This document shows positions 50,558 through 61,902 of a stretch of 64,000 bases of DNA, in pieces. Position 1 is the first letter of the stretch; each line of letters opens with the position of its first letter. The notes under the pieces were generated by a model. That model made no database searches. It was not told the origin of the DNA and was given only the letters and a program-made list of their open reading frames with translations. The position numbers were made by a program, and so were the translations under genes. The DNA is from Sphingopyxis sp. JAI108 (lineage in GTDB: Bacteria > Pseudomonadota > Alphaproteobacteria > Sphingomonadales > Sphingomonadaceae): assembly GCF_013410105.1 (NCBI RefSeq), contig NZ_JACCCJ010000001.1, forward strand, positions 310,001 through 374,000, in the 5' to 3' direction.

Positions 50558-51384
50558 GACGCCGGCTTCACGAATTTCAGCGTCATGCGGTCCGATTCGC
50601 CGATCGCGACATATTTGGCGCGGTCGGTCTCGCCTTCGGTCAGGCTCGGCGGAAGGGTCCAGACGCCCTTGGCATAATCCTTGGTGTCCTTGGGGTTGGC
50701 GTTGATCTCGCTCTCCCCCGCCAGCTTGAAGCCCGCGGCCTCGGCAAAGGCGACGATCGAGCTTTTCTTCATATAGCCCGACTTTTCTTCCTTCGCGCTG
50801 TCGTCGCTTTCATCGAGGCGGTGCTCGACGACGCCGAGCGTGCCGCCGGGCTTGAGCATCGCGAAAATCTGCTTGAAGGCGTCGGTGGTCTTGTCGGCGC
50901 CGCCAAAGCGCCAGTTGTGGACGTTGCGGAAGGTCAGCACGACATCGGCGCTGCCGTCGGGAACCTTCGTCCCCGCGCCCGTGGCCGGGAACTCGGCGAG
51001 CTTCAGCGCGCCATAGGTGCCCGCATCGGCCGCCTGTTTTTCCTTGATCCGGTTAAGGCCGCGCTCCCACGGCGCCGCAACATAGAGGGTGCCGCCGCCG
51101 GACTTCGCCAGCGGGGCCAGGATTTCGGTGTACCAGCCGCCGCCGGGCCACAGCTCGACCACCGTGTCGCCGGGCTTCACGCCGAAGAAGGCGAGCGTTT
51201 CGGCGGGATGACGAAAGGGGTCGCGCGCGGTGTTGGCGGGCGTGCGCGTGGGCGCGGCGACCGCTGCGGCGATCGCTTCACCGGCCTTTGGCGCAGCGTG
51301 GCCGGCATGGCCGTCGTGTTGCATCGCCGATGCGGGAACGGCGATTGCGATGGCGGCACTTGCAACTATCAATAGCGGACGCAT
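50554..51384 (-). CDS. Exported class I SAM-dependent methyltransferase-like protein
   Basis: A 276-residue protein with a signal peptide (1-20, VPASAM), a His/Ala-rich linker and a class I methyltransferase fold (about 50-270: motif I region VVELWPGGGWYTEILAPL, VLTFRNVHNWRF, FAMLKPGGTLGVVEH). The classic GxGxG is replaced by WPGGGW. This family of predicted periplasmic methyltransferase-like proteins is common in alphaproteobacteria; a periplasmic SAM supply is not known, so activity is uncertain. GAGAGAGG lies upstream of ATG 51384. Its stop overlaps the putative CTG start of aat. Confidence 0.82.
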   Translation of the reverse strand: MRPLLIVASAAIAIAVPASAMQHDGHAGHAAPKAGEAIAAAVAAPTRTPANTARDPFRHPAETLAFFGVKPGDTVVELWPGGGWYTEILAPLAKSGGGTLYVAAPWERGLNRIKEKQAADAGTYGALKLAEFPATGAGTKVPDGSADVVLTFRNVHNWRFGGADKTTDAFKQIFAMLKPGGTLGVVEHRLDESDDSAKEEKSGYMKKSSIVAFAEAAGFKLAGESEINANPKDTKDYAKGVWTLPPSLTEGETDRAKYVAIGESDRMTLKFVKPAS

Positions 51385-51436
51385 ATGGGGCACCTCTCTC
51401 CAGGGAAGGCTCCTGTTTGCGAAGGGTTGAGCGGTA

Positions 51437-51622
51437 ATGCAAGTGTCGATGCTGTCGGTGGCGATCACGGCTGCGGCGCTGTTCGGCGTTGCCGAGATCG
51501 CGAACTGGCGCCGCAACAACCGGCGCGACGTCGAACAGGTCGGTTTCATGCCATGGCGCGGGATCGCGCTGGCATCGGCCGCGGTCGCGCTGTTCGCGGC
51601 GGCGTTCGCGTTGAAGCCATAG
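51437..51622 (+). CDS. Small membrane protein, 61 residues
   Basis: A protein with two short hydrophobic segments (about 3-20 and 41-58) joined by a basic loop (NWRRNNRRDVEQ). GAAGG lies upstream of ATG 51437. No family is recognised. It is divergent from the methyltransferase gene and followed by a palindromic repeat. Confidence 0.5.
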   Translation: MQVSMLSVAITAAALFGVAEIANWRRNNRRDVEQVGFMPWRGIALASAAVALFAAAFALKP

Positions 51623-51637
51623 GCGCCGTTCACTCTG

Positions 51638-51733
51638 CGTCATTGCGAGCGGAGCGAAGCAATCTCCAGCTATGGGTCTCGTGCAAGGCCGATAGCTGGA
51701 GATTGCTTCGTCGCTACGCTCCTCGCAATGACG
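51638..51733. repeat. Palindromic repeat with CGTCATTGCGAG ends
   Basis: Left arm 51638-51673 and right arm 51692-51733 are largely complementary, starting CGTCATTGCGAG and ending CTCGCAATGACG, with GGAGATTGCTTCG inside. The right arm contains a short insertion relative to the left. This sequence type (CATTGCGAG...GAAGCAATC) is widespread between genes in alphaproteobacteria. It ends 7 bp from the CpaF stop and may serve as its terminator. Confidence 0.75.
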
Positions 51734-51739
51734 TCGAGT

Positions 51740-53236
51740 TCAGAGGCACGCCTCGAGATAGGGCTGGTCGAAGCCGTATTGGCGGGCCTTTTCGAGCGTA
51801 TAGGGGCGCAGGCCCATCGAGCGATATTCGCCGACGATCTTGCCGTCCTTGTCCTCGTCGAGATATTCGAACTTGAACAATTCCTGCGTGACGATGACGT
51901 CGCCTTCCATGCCGATCACCTCGGTGACGTTGGTGACGCGGCGCGAGCCGTCGCGCAGGCGCTTGATCTGGACGATCAGGTCGACCGAGTCGGCGATCTG
52001 CTTCGAGATCGCTTCCTTCGGGATCTTGATGTCGCCCATCAGCACCATGTTTTCCATACGGCCGAGGCATTCGCGCGGGCTGTTGCTGTGAAGCGTACAC
52101 ATCGAGCCGTCGTGACCCGTGTTCATCGCGGCGAGAAGGTCGAAACATTCGGCGCCGCGAACCTCGCCCATGATGATCCGGTCGGGGCGCATACGCAGCG
52201 CGTTCTTGACAAGGTCGCCCATGTGGATTGCGCCATTGCCCTCGAGGTTCGCGGGGCGCGTTTCGAGCGGCAGCCAGTGCGGCTGCTGCAGGCGAAGTTC
52301 GGCGGCGTCCTCGATGGTGAGCACGCGTTCGCCGGGGTCGATCATCTTCGACAGCGCGTTGAGCATGGTGGTTTTACCCGAGCCCGTGCCGCCCGAGATG
52401 ACGATGTTGAAGCGGCTGGCGCCCGCGATCTTGAGCGCGGTGCACATCTTCTGGCTCATCGCGCCCCACTGGCAGAGCATGTCGAGCGTGATCGGCTTGG
52501 CCGAGAATTTACGAATCGAGATCGCGGTACCGCGCAAGGACAGCGGCGGGACGATCACGTTGACGCGGCTGCCGTCCTTGAGGCGGGCGTCGGCGAGCGG
52601 GGTGGTCTGGTCGACGCGGCGGCCTACGAGGTTGCAGATGCGCTGCGCGATCTGGAACAGATGCTGTTCGTCGCGGAACTGAATCGGCGCGATGACGAGC
52701 TGGCCCTTGCGCTCGATATAGGTCTGGTACGGACCGTTGACCATGATGTCGCTGATATCGGGATCGGCGAGAAGCTCCTCGAGCGGGCCAAAGCCGAGCA
52801 ATTCGTCGACGAGCACCTTTTCGAGCGCGAATTGCTCGCGGCGGTTCAATGTGATGCGCAGTTCCGCAAGCACTTCGAGGATGATCGGACGGAATTCCTC
52901 GGTCAGCTCGTCCTTGTTGAGCGTTGCCGCCGCCTCCGGATCGACGCGTTCGAGCAGGCGTGGCAGCACCTGTTCCTTGATCTTGTGGACGCTGGCTTCG
53001 AAGCCCTGCGCCTTTTCGGGTTCCATCGCCTCGGCGGTCGAACGCTGGTTCAGCCGCTCCATCGCCTCTTCTTCGGGGGTCAGGTTCGACGGCATCGGCG
53101 GCGGGGCTTCGGCAGGCACGGTGTCGATCGCGGGGAATTGCGCGCCGCCGGGCACGCCGGGGCCAGTCTGCATCGGTTTCGCCACGCCAAAGGCGGGGCG
53201 GCCAGCTGTTCCGGGGCGGCGTCCGAATGCACTCAT
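51740..53236 (-). CDS. cpaF: CpaF-family secretion ATPase
   Basis: A 498-residue type II/IV secretion ATPase of the CpaF/TadA family. It has an N-terminal helical domain (about 60-150), GFGPLEELLADPDISDIMVNG, a Walker A motif GGTGSGKTTMLN, an Asp box region (ERVLTIEDAAELRL), Walker B-like RIIMGEVRGAECFDLL and the His box MNTGHDGSMCTLHSNS. It powers Tad/Cpa pilus assembly or secretion. ATG 53236 is preceded by AGGATAA. No other cpa/tad gene is in the window; the gene stands alone between a repeat and the atp operon, so the rest of the apparatus must be elsewhere. Confidence 0.92.
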   Translation of the reverse strand: MSAFGRRPGTAGRPAFGVAKPMQTGPGVPGGAQFPAIDTVPAEAPPPMPSNLTPEEEAMERLNQRSTAEAMEPEKAQGFEASVHKIKEQVLPRLLERVDPEAAATLNKDELTEEFRPIILEVLAELRITLNRREQFALEKVLVDELLGFGPLEELLADPDISDIMVNGPYQTYIERKGQLVIAPIQFRDEQHLFQIAQRICNLVGRRVDQTTPLADARLKDGSRVNVIVPPLSLRGTAISIRKFSAKPITLDMLCQWGAMSQKMCTALKIAGASRFNIVISGGTGSGKTTMLNALSKMIDPGERVLTIEDAAELRLQQPHWLPLETRPANLEGNGAIHMGDLVKNALRMRPDRIIMGEVRGAECFDLLAAMNTGHDGSMCTLHSNSPRECLGRMENMVLMGDIKIPKEAISKQIADSVDLIVQIKRLRDGSRRVTNVTEVIGMEGDVIVTQELFKFEYLDEDKDGKIVGEYRSMGLRPYTLEKARQYGFDQPYLEACL

Positions 53237-53370
53237 CCGTTTTATCCTGCTTTCCAAATCCCTTCGGGTATGGCCCGCAGCCGCGGACGCACCCCCATCG
53301 GACACGGTGAATAAATCGGAAACTTTGACATTGTCCTAATGCGGCCGAAGGAGAGATGCGGCGCGCATGA

Positions 53371-53404
53371 AAAAGCCCGCATCCGATGGGGGATGCGGGC
53401 TTTT
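53371..53404. terminator. Bidirectional terminator after the atp operon
   Basis: AAAAGCCCGCATCC (53371-53384) and its exact complement GGATGCGGGCTTTT (53391-53404) form a 14-bp stem with a 6-bp loop. T-tracts form on both strands. On the minus strand it ends the atpHAGDC transcript, whose last stop is at 53428. Confidence 0.88.
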
Positions 53405-53427
53405 GATCGCCGTGGACGGGCGAAAAA

Positions 53428-53685
53428 TCAGCCGGCGATATGCTCGGCAAGGACGGTGAGGCCCGCTTCGCTCACCTCGGCAAAGCCGCCCTCGACCTCG
53501 ATCACTTCGGGCTCGGCGCCGGCGGTGGCATAGATGGTCAGCGGGCCGTTGCGCAGCGTCGCCATGAAGGGCGCATGGCCTTCGAGCACCGAGAAATCGC
53601 CCTCGGTCCCCGGCACGGTGACCATATGGACGTCGGCGGTCCGCTCGAGGCGGGCGGGGGTGACGAGTTCGAACTTCAGGGCCAT
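53428..53685 (-). CDS. atpC: ATP synthase F1 subunit epsilon
   Basis: An 85-residue epsilon subunit ([41 protein letters not shown]). Only the N-terminal beta-sandwich is present; the C-terminal helical hairpin that inhibits the enzyme in many bacteria is missing, as is common in alphaproteobacteria. It is the last gene of the F1 operon, 42 bp after atpD, with a GC-rich hairpin between them. Confidence 0.95.
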   Translation of the reverse strand: MALKFELVTPARLERTADVHMVTVPGTEGDFSVLEGHAPFMATLRNGPLTIYATAGAEPEVIEVEGGFAEVSEAGLTVLAEHIAG

Positions 53686-53700
53686 GTCTTCATCCTTAAG

Positions 53701-53723
53701 CCCCTCCCCTGAGGGGGAGGGGG
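53701..53723. repeat. GC-rich hairpin between atpD and atpC
   Basis: CCCCTCCCCT, then GAG, then GGGGAGGGGG form a near-perfect stem. It shares the CCCCTCCCCT core with the repeat at 23894. It lies upstream of atpC and could reduce atpC expression or protect the mRNA. Confidence 0.6.
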
Positions 53724-53727
53724 TTAA

Positions 53728-55284
<1,557 letters not shown>

Positions 55285-56160
55285 TTAGAGCGCTTCCGCG
55301 CCTGCAATGATTTCGATGAGTTCGGTCGTGATCGCCGCCTGACGCGTGCGGTTGTAAACGATGGTCAGCTTGTTGATCAGGTCGCCCGCGTTGCGCGTCG
55401 CATTGTCCATTGCGGTCATCGACGCGCCCTGCTCGGATGCGGCGTTTTCCAGCAGGCCCTTGAAGATCTGGATGGTGATGTTGCGCGGCAAGAGGTCGGC
55501 GAGGATCGCCTCCTCGTCGGGTTCATATTCGACCGCGGCGCCGCCGGGTGCCGGAACGTCGACCGGCGCGGGAACGGGGATCAGTTGCTGGCCGGTCGCT
55601 TCCTGGAGCAGCGCCGAGCGGAACTTCGAATAGAAGAGGTGCGCGACGTCGAAGGCGCCGGCCTCGTAAAGCTCCATCACCTTCGCCGAGATGTCGCTCG
55701 CCTGTTCGAAGCCGATGTCGCGGATGCCGGTCGTTTCATATTGTTCGATGATCTGGCCCGGGAACAGACGCGCGATCACCGGACGGCCCTTGCGGCCGAC
55801 GAGGTAGAAGAGAACCTTCTTGCCTTGCGATTGCAGTTCGAGCGCCTTGTCGCGCGCGGCCTTGACGATGTTCGAGTTGAACGCGCCGGCGAGGCCGCGA
55901 TCGCTGTTGAGCACGACGAGCAGGTGCGTGTCGCTCTTGCCCGTGCCCGAAAGCAGCTTCGGCGCCGAATCCGACGCGCCGACCTTCGACGCGAGGCTGG
56001 CGACGACGCCTTCGAGCCGCTCCGCGTAAGGACGCGCGGCTTCGGCGGCCGCCTGCGCCTTGCGGAGCTTGGCGGCGGCGACCATCTTCTTGGCCTTGGT
56101 GATCTTCTGGGTCGATTTGACCGAGACGATGCGCCCTTTGAGTTCCTTCAGACTGGCCAT
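55285..56160 (-). CDS. atpG: ATP synthase F1 subunit gamma
   Basis: A 291-residue gamma subunit, the central rotor shaft: N-terminal [20 protein letters not shown] and C-terminal [20 protein letters not shown] with the following long helix ([18 protein letters not shown]). Full length. It lies between atpA (93 bp, containing a palindromic repeat) and atpD (24 bp) in the usual order. Confidence 0.97.
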   Translation of the reverse strand: MASLKELKGRIVSVKSTQKITKAKKMVAAAKLRKAQAAAEAARPYAERLEGVVASLASKVGASDSAPKLLSGTGKSDTHLLVVLNSDRGLAGAFNSNIVKAARDKALELQSQGKKVLFYLVGRKGRPVIARLFPGQIIEQYETTGIRDIGFEQASDISAKVMELYEAGAFDVAHLFYSKFRSALLQEATGQQLIPVPAPVDVPAPGGAAVEYEPDEEAILADLLPRNITIQIFKGLLENAASEQGASMTAMDNATRNAGDLINKLTIVYNRTRQAAITTELIEIIAGAEAL

Positions 56161-56183
56161 AAGTCCCGTCTTTACCCTTTGTT

Positions 56184-56243
56184 CGTCACCCCGGCGAAGG
56201 CCGGGGCCTCATCGTCGAGATCCCGGCTTTCGCCGGGACGACG
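56184..56243. repeat. Palindromic repeat between atpA and atpG
   Basis: Two roughly 28-bp arms (56184-56211 and 56216-56243) starting CGTCACCCCGGCGAAGGCC and ending GGGACGACG are complementary with several mismatches. The element is of the CGTCAYCCCGG type, like the one at 45774. It sits inside the atp operon without breaking a gene. Confidence 0.65.
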
Positions 56244-56253
56244 ACGTGAATGG

Positions 56254-57786
<1,533 letters not shown>

Positions 57787-58353
57787 TCAGCCTTTCATCG
57801 CAGTCGCGAAGCTATTGAGACGGGTACGGATGCTGCCGTCGATCAGCTGGCTGCCCAGCTGGACGACGAGGCCGCCGAGGATGGCGGGATCGACGGTCGC
57901 CGCGACGGTGACGTCGCGCCCGACACGGGATTTGAGGTTCGCGGCCAGCTCTTTCAGCTGCGCCGCGCTGAGCGGGTGCGCGCTGGTGACCTTGGCGGTC
58001 ACTTCGCCGCGATGGTCGGCGACGATCGCGTCGAAGGCGTCGATCATCCTGGGCAGGTCGGCGAGACGGCGGTTCTCGGCGAGCACGCCGAGGAACTTGG
58101 TGGTGAGCGAATCGAGCTTCATCGCCTTGGCGACCGCGGCGATGGCATTCGCGGCGTCGGCGCGGCCGACGACGGGGCTGGCGATCAGCGCCGACAGGTC
58201 GGCCGATTCGGCGATGCCTGCGCGCAGGTCGCCGAGGCTCTTGGCGACCGCGTCGATCGCGTTCGATTCGCGCGCCAGATCGAACAAAGCGACCGCATAG
58301 CGGCCCGCGAGGCCCGCCGTGATGTTGCCCTGAATGCCGCCGGAATTCTCCAC
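57787..58353 (-). CDS. atpH: ATP synthase F1 subunit delta
   Basis: A 188-residue delta subunit that links F1 to the peripheral stalk (LAGRYAVALFDLARESNAID, LTTKFLGVLAENRRLADLPR, the C-terminal DPAILGGLVVQLGSQLIDGS). No ATG is available at the family start; GTG 58353 with AAGGA about 10 bases upstream gives the right N-terminus. It is the first gene of the atp operon. The F0 genes (a, b, c) are not in the window, as usual in alphaproteobacteria. Confidence 0.95.
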   Translation of the reverse strand: MENSGGIQGNITAGLAGRYAVALFDLARESNAIDAVAKSLGDLRAGIAESADLSALIASPVVGRADAANAIAAVAKAMKLDSLTTKFLGVLAENRRLADLPRMIDAFDAIVADHRGEVTAKVTSAHPLSAAQLKELAANLKSRVGRDVTVAATVDPAILGGLVVQLGSQLIDGSIRTRLNSFATAMKG

Positions 58354-58554
58354 GCGCGAAAGTCCTTTTCTTCGATCCCGAGGGGGATGGCTGCGCGGAT
58401 TTGCCCGGCATCCGAAAATGCCCCCCGCTGCAAAGTCGGGGCGCGCGTAGCAACGATTTTGCCGCAATGCAAGGATGTGGGGCGATTGCTTTTGGCCCCT
58501 CGCGCGATAGGGACGGCAGAACGAAAATTTGTGGGTGAGGAGGAAGGGCGAGCG

Positions 58555-59232
58555 ATGGGCGACATGATCCGGATGATGATGGACGATGGCGCTGAAATTG
58601 CCGTCTATCATGCCGAGGCGGAGGGCGAGCGGCGCGGCGGGCTGGTGCTCATCCAGGAGATTTTCGGCGTCACCGACCATATCCGCGAGCTGGCGGACGA
58701 ATATGCCGCCGACGGCTATGAGGTGCTGAGCCCCGCGCTCTTCGACCGCGAGCATCCGGGGTTCGAGAGCGACTATTCGGGCCCGCAGTTCGAGCGCGCG
58801 GTGCAGCTCGCGCGCGAGCTGCACCCGTTCGAGCAGAGCCTCAAGGATGCGCAGACGTGCATCGACGCGCTCAAAGCGAAGGGCCCCGTCTTCATCACCG
58901 GCTATTGCTATGGCGGCTCGGTCGCGTGGCGGATGGCGCAGGTCAGCCCCGATCTTGCCGCGGCGTCGGCCTATTACGGCAGCCTTGTCCCCACCATGTT
59001 CGCCGAGCAGGCGCCGCGCTGCGCGACCATCGCGCATTTCGGCCGCTATGACGCGGGCATCCCGATGGCGGGGGTCGAGGCGCTGATCGCGAAGGATCAT
59101 CCGACCGCGCAGGTCTTCGTCTATGACGCGAACCACGGCTTCAACAGCGACCGGCGCAAGGATTATCACGAACCGTCGAGCGAATTGGCGCGCGAACGCA
59201 CGCTGATGCTGTTCAGGGCGTGCGGGGGATGA
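58555..59232 (+). CDS. Dienelactone hydrolase family protein
   Basis: A 225-residue alpha/beta hydrolase of the dienelactone hydrolase (carboxymethylenebutenolidase) family. The catalytic triad is visible as Cys118 (GYCYGGS), Asp166 (GRYDAGIP) and His194 (YDANHGFN), with the family Glu35 in IQEIFG that controls the cysteine. It hydrolyses dienelactones or related esters; the true substrate is unknown. GAGGAGG is upstream of ATG 58555. It is divergent from atpH and overlaps the next gene by 4 bp (ATGA 59229-59232). Confidence 0.93.
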   Translation: MGDMIRMMMDDGAEIAVYHAEAEGERRGGLVLIQEIFGVTDHIRELADEYAADGYEVLSPALFDREHPGFESDYSGPQFERAVQLARELHPFEQSLKDAQTCIDALKAKGPVFITGYCYGGSVAWRMAQVSPDLAAASAYYGSLVPTMFAEQAPRCATIAHFGRYDAGIPMAGVEALIAKDHPTAQVFVYDANHGFNSDRRKDYHEPSSELARERTLMLFRACGG

Positions 59233-59759
59233 GGCTGGTCTTCATCCACGGTCCCGCAGCATCGGGAAAGCTGACCGTCGCGCGCGAGCTTGCGGCGCGC
59301 ACCGGCCTGTCGCTGTTCCACAATCATCTTGTCGTCGATGCGCTGCTCGCGGTGTTTCCGTTCGGCAGCCCAGCCTTTGTCGATCTGCGCGAGCGGATAT
59401 GGCTCGACGTTTTCGCGGCGGCGGCGGCCGAGGACCGCTCGATGATCTTCACCTTCCACCCCGAAGCGAGCGTCGCGCCCGATTTTCCGGGCCGCGTCGC
59501 GGCGCTGGTCGAGGCGGCGGGCGGCCATGTCGATTTCGTCGCGCTCAGCTGCCCGCCCGACGTGATCGAGGCTCGGGTCGAGACCGCATCGCGGCAGGCA
59601 AGCGGCAAATTGTCGTCGCTGGCGCTTTACCGCGAACTCGATGCGCAGGGTGCCTACGCCTATCCGCCGCTGCCCGAGGCGCGGGTCGCGATCGATACGG
59701 GCGAGGTGAGCGCCGCCGACGCAGCGGAGCAAATATGCGCCGCGCTCGACCTGGCATAG
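59229..59759 (+). CDS. P-loop kinase-like AAA protein
   Basis: A 176-residue small P-loop NTPase. It has a Walker A motif GPAASGKLT (8-16), a following LFHNHLVVDALLAVFPFG, and an Arg/Lys-poor lid region. It resembles small kinase-like proteins of the shikimate/gluconate kinase superfamily with unknown substrate. ATG 59229 overlaps the dienelactone hydrolase stop, so the two are translationally coupled; a GTG at 59220 is also possible. Confidence 0.8.
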   Translation: MRLVFIHGPAASGKLTVARELAARTGLSLFHNHLVVDALLAVFPFGSPAFVDLRERIWLDVFAAAAAEDRSMIFTFHPEASVAPDFPGRVAALVEAAGGHVDFVALSCPPDVIEARVETASRQASGKLSSLALYRELDAQGAYAYPPLPEARVAIDTGEVSAADAAEQICAALDLA

Positions 59760-59790
59760 CGCGCGGGGACGGGGTCGTTGCGGAAGAGCG

Positions 59791-61329
59791 TCAGCTTTCC
59801 TTCGGCTTCGCCGCCGCTCCCGCCGCCGGCTGGCAGCGATAGACGAGCCGCTCGTTCGGGGTGGCGGGCAGCGCGTTGCGGATCGCGTCCTGTTGCGCGG
59901 CGAGCCCCGCGAGTTCGTCGGGGTCGGCTGTGCAGCTCTTGATGGTGACCGTCGCGCGCGTCTCGCGCGCCTTGGCCATCGTCTCGGCATCGAGCAGATA
60001 GCGGTCGACGCGATAGTCGCGGCCCGCCGAATCGATCGAGGCGACGGTGACGGTCGCTTCCTCGTTGGGAACGAGGATGCGTTGCCAGCGGTCGTCGGCG
60101 CCCCTTGTATATTGGGTGCGCCCGTTGACGCAGCCGCCCTTGCCGATCGTGATCGGCACGTCGGTCGTCGCCGATACGGTGATGCGGCTGCGGTCCGGAC
60201 GGATCGTGCAGAGCAGGCTGCCCTGGGCCAGCTTGGGCGCCGCGGTTGCGGGCGCCTTCGCCGCGTCCGGGGCGAGTTCGGCATGCGCGTCGGGGCGGGT
60301 GGCGAACAACAGCGCCGCGCCGATGATCAGCACCGCGCCGGCGCCGCCCGCGATCTTGGCGTTACGCAGATTCTTCTGGCTGTAGAACATCAGCCCGGCA
60401 CCCGCGGCGAGCGCGCCGATCACGAACAGCACGCCCGCGAGCGCGATGCGATTCTCGCGCGCGGCGAGCGCCTCCTCCCCGGCGCGCGCCAGCTTGAGCT
60501 CGCGGTCGAGTTTTGCGGCGGCATTTCTGGCGGCATTGGCCTCGATCTCGGCGCGCGTTTCGGCGTCGAGCGCGGCGCGGTCGCGGGCGTCGGCCTCGGC
60601 CATCGACAGGCAAGGGGTGCCGACGCTCGTATATTGCTGTCCCGCGTCGGCGAGGAAGCGCATCAGCTCACGCCCCGAAATGGCGAAGGCGAAGGGCGAA
60701 TCGCCGTCGTCGGCGCGCGTGATCGCGGTGTTGATGCCGGCGATGCGCCCGCACTGGTCGACGAGGGGACCGCCCGAATTGCCGCGCGAGATTTTCGCGG
60801 TGTGGATCAGCATCGCGACGCCGTCGACCGACTGCAGGTTCGACATATTGCCCTCGCTGCGCGTCGGGGTGCGCGGGGTGATATAGTCGTTGGCGCTGCG
60901 CGCGGTCGCGAGGTCGACGTTGCCGGGATAGCCGAGGGCAACGACGTCGGCGCCCGATTCGAGCGGGCCGGTGTAGATGGCGGCGGCGGGCAGCCGCCCT
61001 TCGGTGATTTCGACGAGCGCGAGGTCGCGCGCGGTGTCGATCGCGATCAGCTTGCCGGCATAGCTTTTCTGTCCTTCCGACGGGACGACGCCGAGCGCGA
61101 CATTGCCGGGGTAGCGCGCCGCCGATTCGACGACATGCGCATTGGTGACGATACGCGTCGGCGAGATGGCGATGCCGCTGCCATGCCCGAAGCCGACGAC
61201 CTCGCCGTCCATCATCGCGACGGTGACGACGCGCACGACGCTGCGCGAGGCGGCGCTGATGTCGTCGGCGGCGTGCGCCGGAAGGGCGAAAGTGACGAGA
61301 GCGAGGAGAAGCGCGATGAGACGGGTCAT
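59791..61329 (-). CDS. Trypsin-like serine protease with membrane helices
   Basis: A 512-residue exported protein with a signal peptide (1-20, ending PAHA) and an S1C/trypsin-like protease domain (about 25-250). The triad is complete: His65 (VTNAHVV), Asp102 (TARDLALVEI) and Ser185 (ISRGNSGGPLV). A coiled-coil region (about 265-305) and two membrane helices (about 310-333 and 342-362) follow, then a C-terminal domain (about 385-505) of unknown fold that would lie on the periplasmic side if both helices span the membrane. No PDZ domain is seen, unlike DegP/HtrA. It may act in envelope quality control. The start was placed at the signal peptide. Confidence 0.85.
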   Translation of the reverse strand: MTRLIALLLALVTFALPAHAADDISAASRSVVRVVTVAMMDGEVVGFGHGSGIAISPTRIVTNAHVVESAARYPGNVALGVVPSEGQKSYAGKLIAIDTARDLALVEITEGRLPAAAIYTGPLESGADVVALGYPGNVDLATARSANDYITPRTPTRSEGNMSNLQSVDGVAMLIHTAKISRGNSGGPLVDQCGRIAGINTAITRADDGDSPFAFAISGRELMRFLADAGQQYTSVGTPCLSMAEADARDRAALDAETRAEIEANAARNAAAKLDRELKLARAGEEALAARENRIALAGVLFVIGALAAGAGLMFYSQKNLRNAKIAGGAGAVLIIGAALLFATRPDAHAELAPDAAKAPATAAPKLAQGSLLCTIRPDRSRITVSATTDVPITIGKGGCVNGRTQYTRGADDRWQRILVPNEEATVTVASIDSAGRDYRVDRYLLDAETMAKARETRATVTIKSCTADPDELAGLAAQQDAIRNALPATPNERLVYRCQPAAGAAAKPKES

Positions 61330-61431
61330 GCGAGGCACACTAGTCGCCCGAACTTTGAACGCAAGCATCGGGACGCGGTGCGAATCGCGCTGTGGCATTC
61401 ATGCTCCAACAGCCGAGAAAGGATGTTTTCG

Positions 61432-61902
61432 ATGACCTATCTGATCGAGGGGCTCAGCCCCGATCGCTTTGCGCCGCTCTTCGCGCTCGACGACGCGGGC
61501 CTCGCCGCGATCAACGCGCGCCGTGTGACCGCGACCGCCGACCGCGGCTTTCCCTGTCGGATCAGCCTCGAGGATGCGAAGGCCGGCGAGGAGCTGATCC
61601 TGATCCATCACACCAGCCACGATGTCGCGACTCCCTATCGCAGCGCCTATGCGATTTACGTCCGGCCTGGAGTGACCGCTGCAGCCTACCGCGACGACGT
61701 GCCGCCGGTGTTCGAGGGGCGCTCGCTCGCGCTGCGCGCCTTCGACGCCGAGGGCATGCTGCAAACCGCGCGGCTTGCGGGTCCGGGCGAGGTGGATAGC
61801 GCGATCCGCGACCTGTTCGCCGACGCGGCCATTGCCTATATCGATGCGCATAATGCCGCGCATGGCTGTTTCGCCGCGCGCATCGAAAGGGATGGAGCAT
61901 GA
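61432..61902 (+). CDS. DUF1203 family protein
   Basis: A 156-residue soluble protein matching DUF1203: GFPCRISLEDAKAGEELILI, TPYRSAYAIYVRPGV and the end DAHNAAHGCFAARIER. The family has no known function. AGAAAGGATG lies upstream of ATG 61432. Its stop overlaps the ada start (ATGA at 61899-61902), a tight coupling that suggests expression with the alkylation response. Confidence 0.88.
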   Translation: MTYLIEGLSPDRFAPLFALDDAGLAAINARRVTATADRGFPCRISLEDAKAGEELILIHHTSHDVATPYRSAYAIYVRPGVTAAAYRDDVPPVFEGRSLALRAFDAEGMLQTARLAGPGEVDSAIRDLFADAAIAYIDAHNAAHGCFAARIERDGA

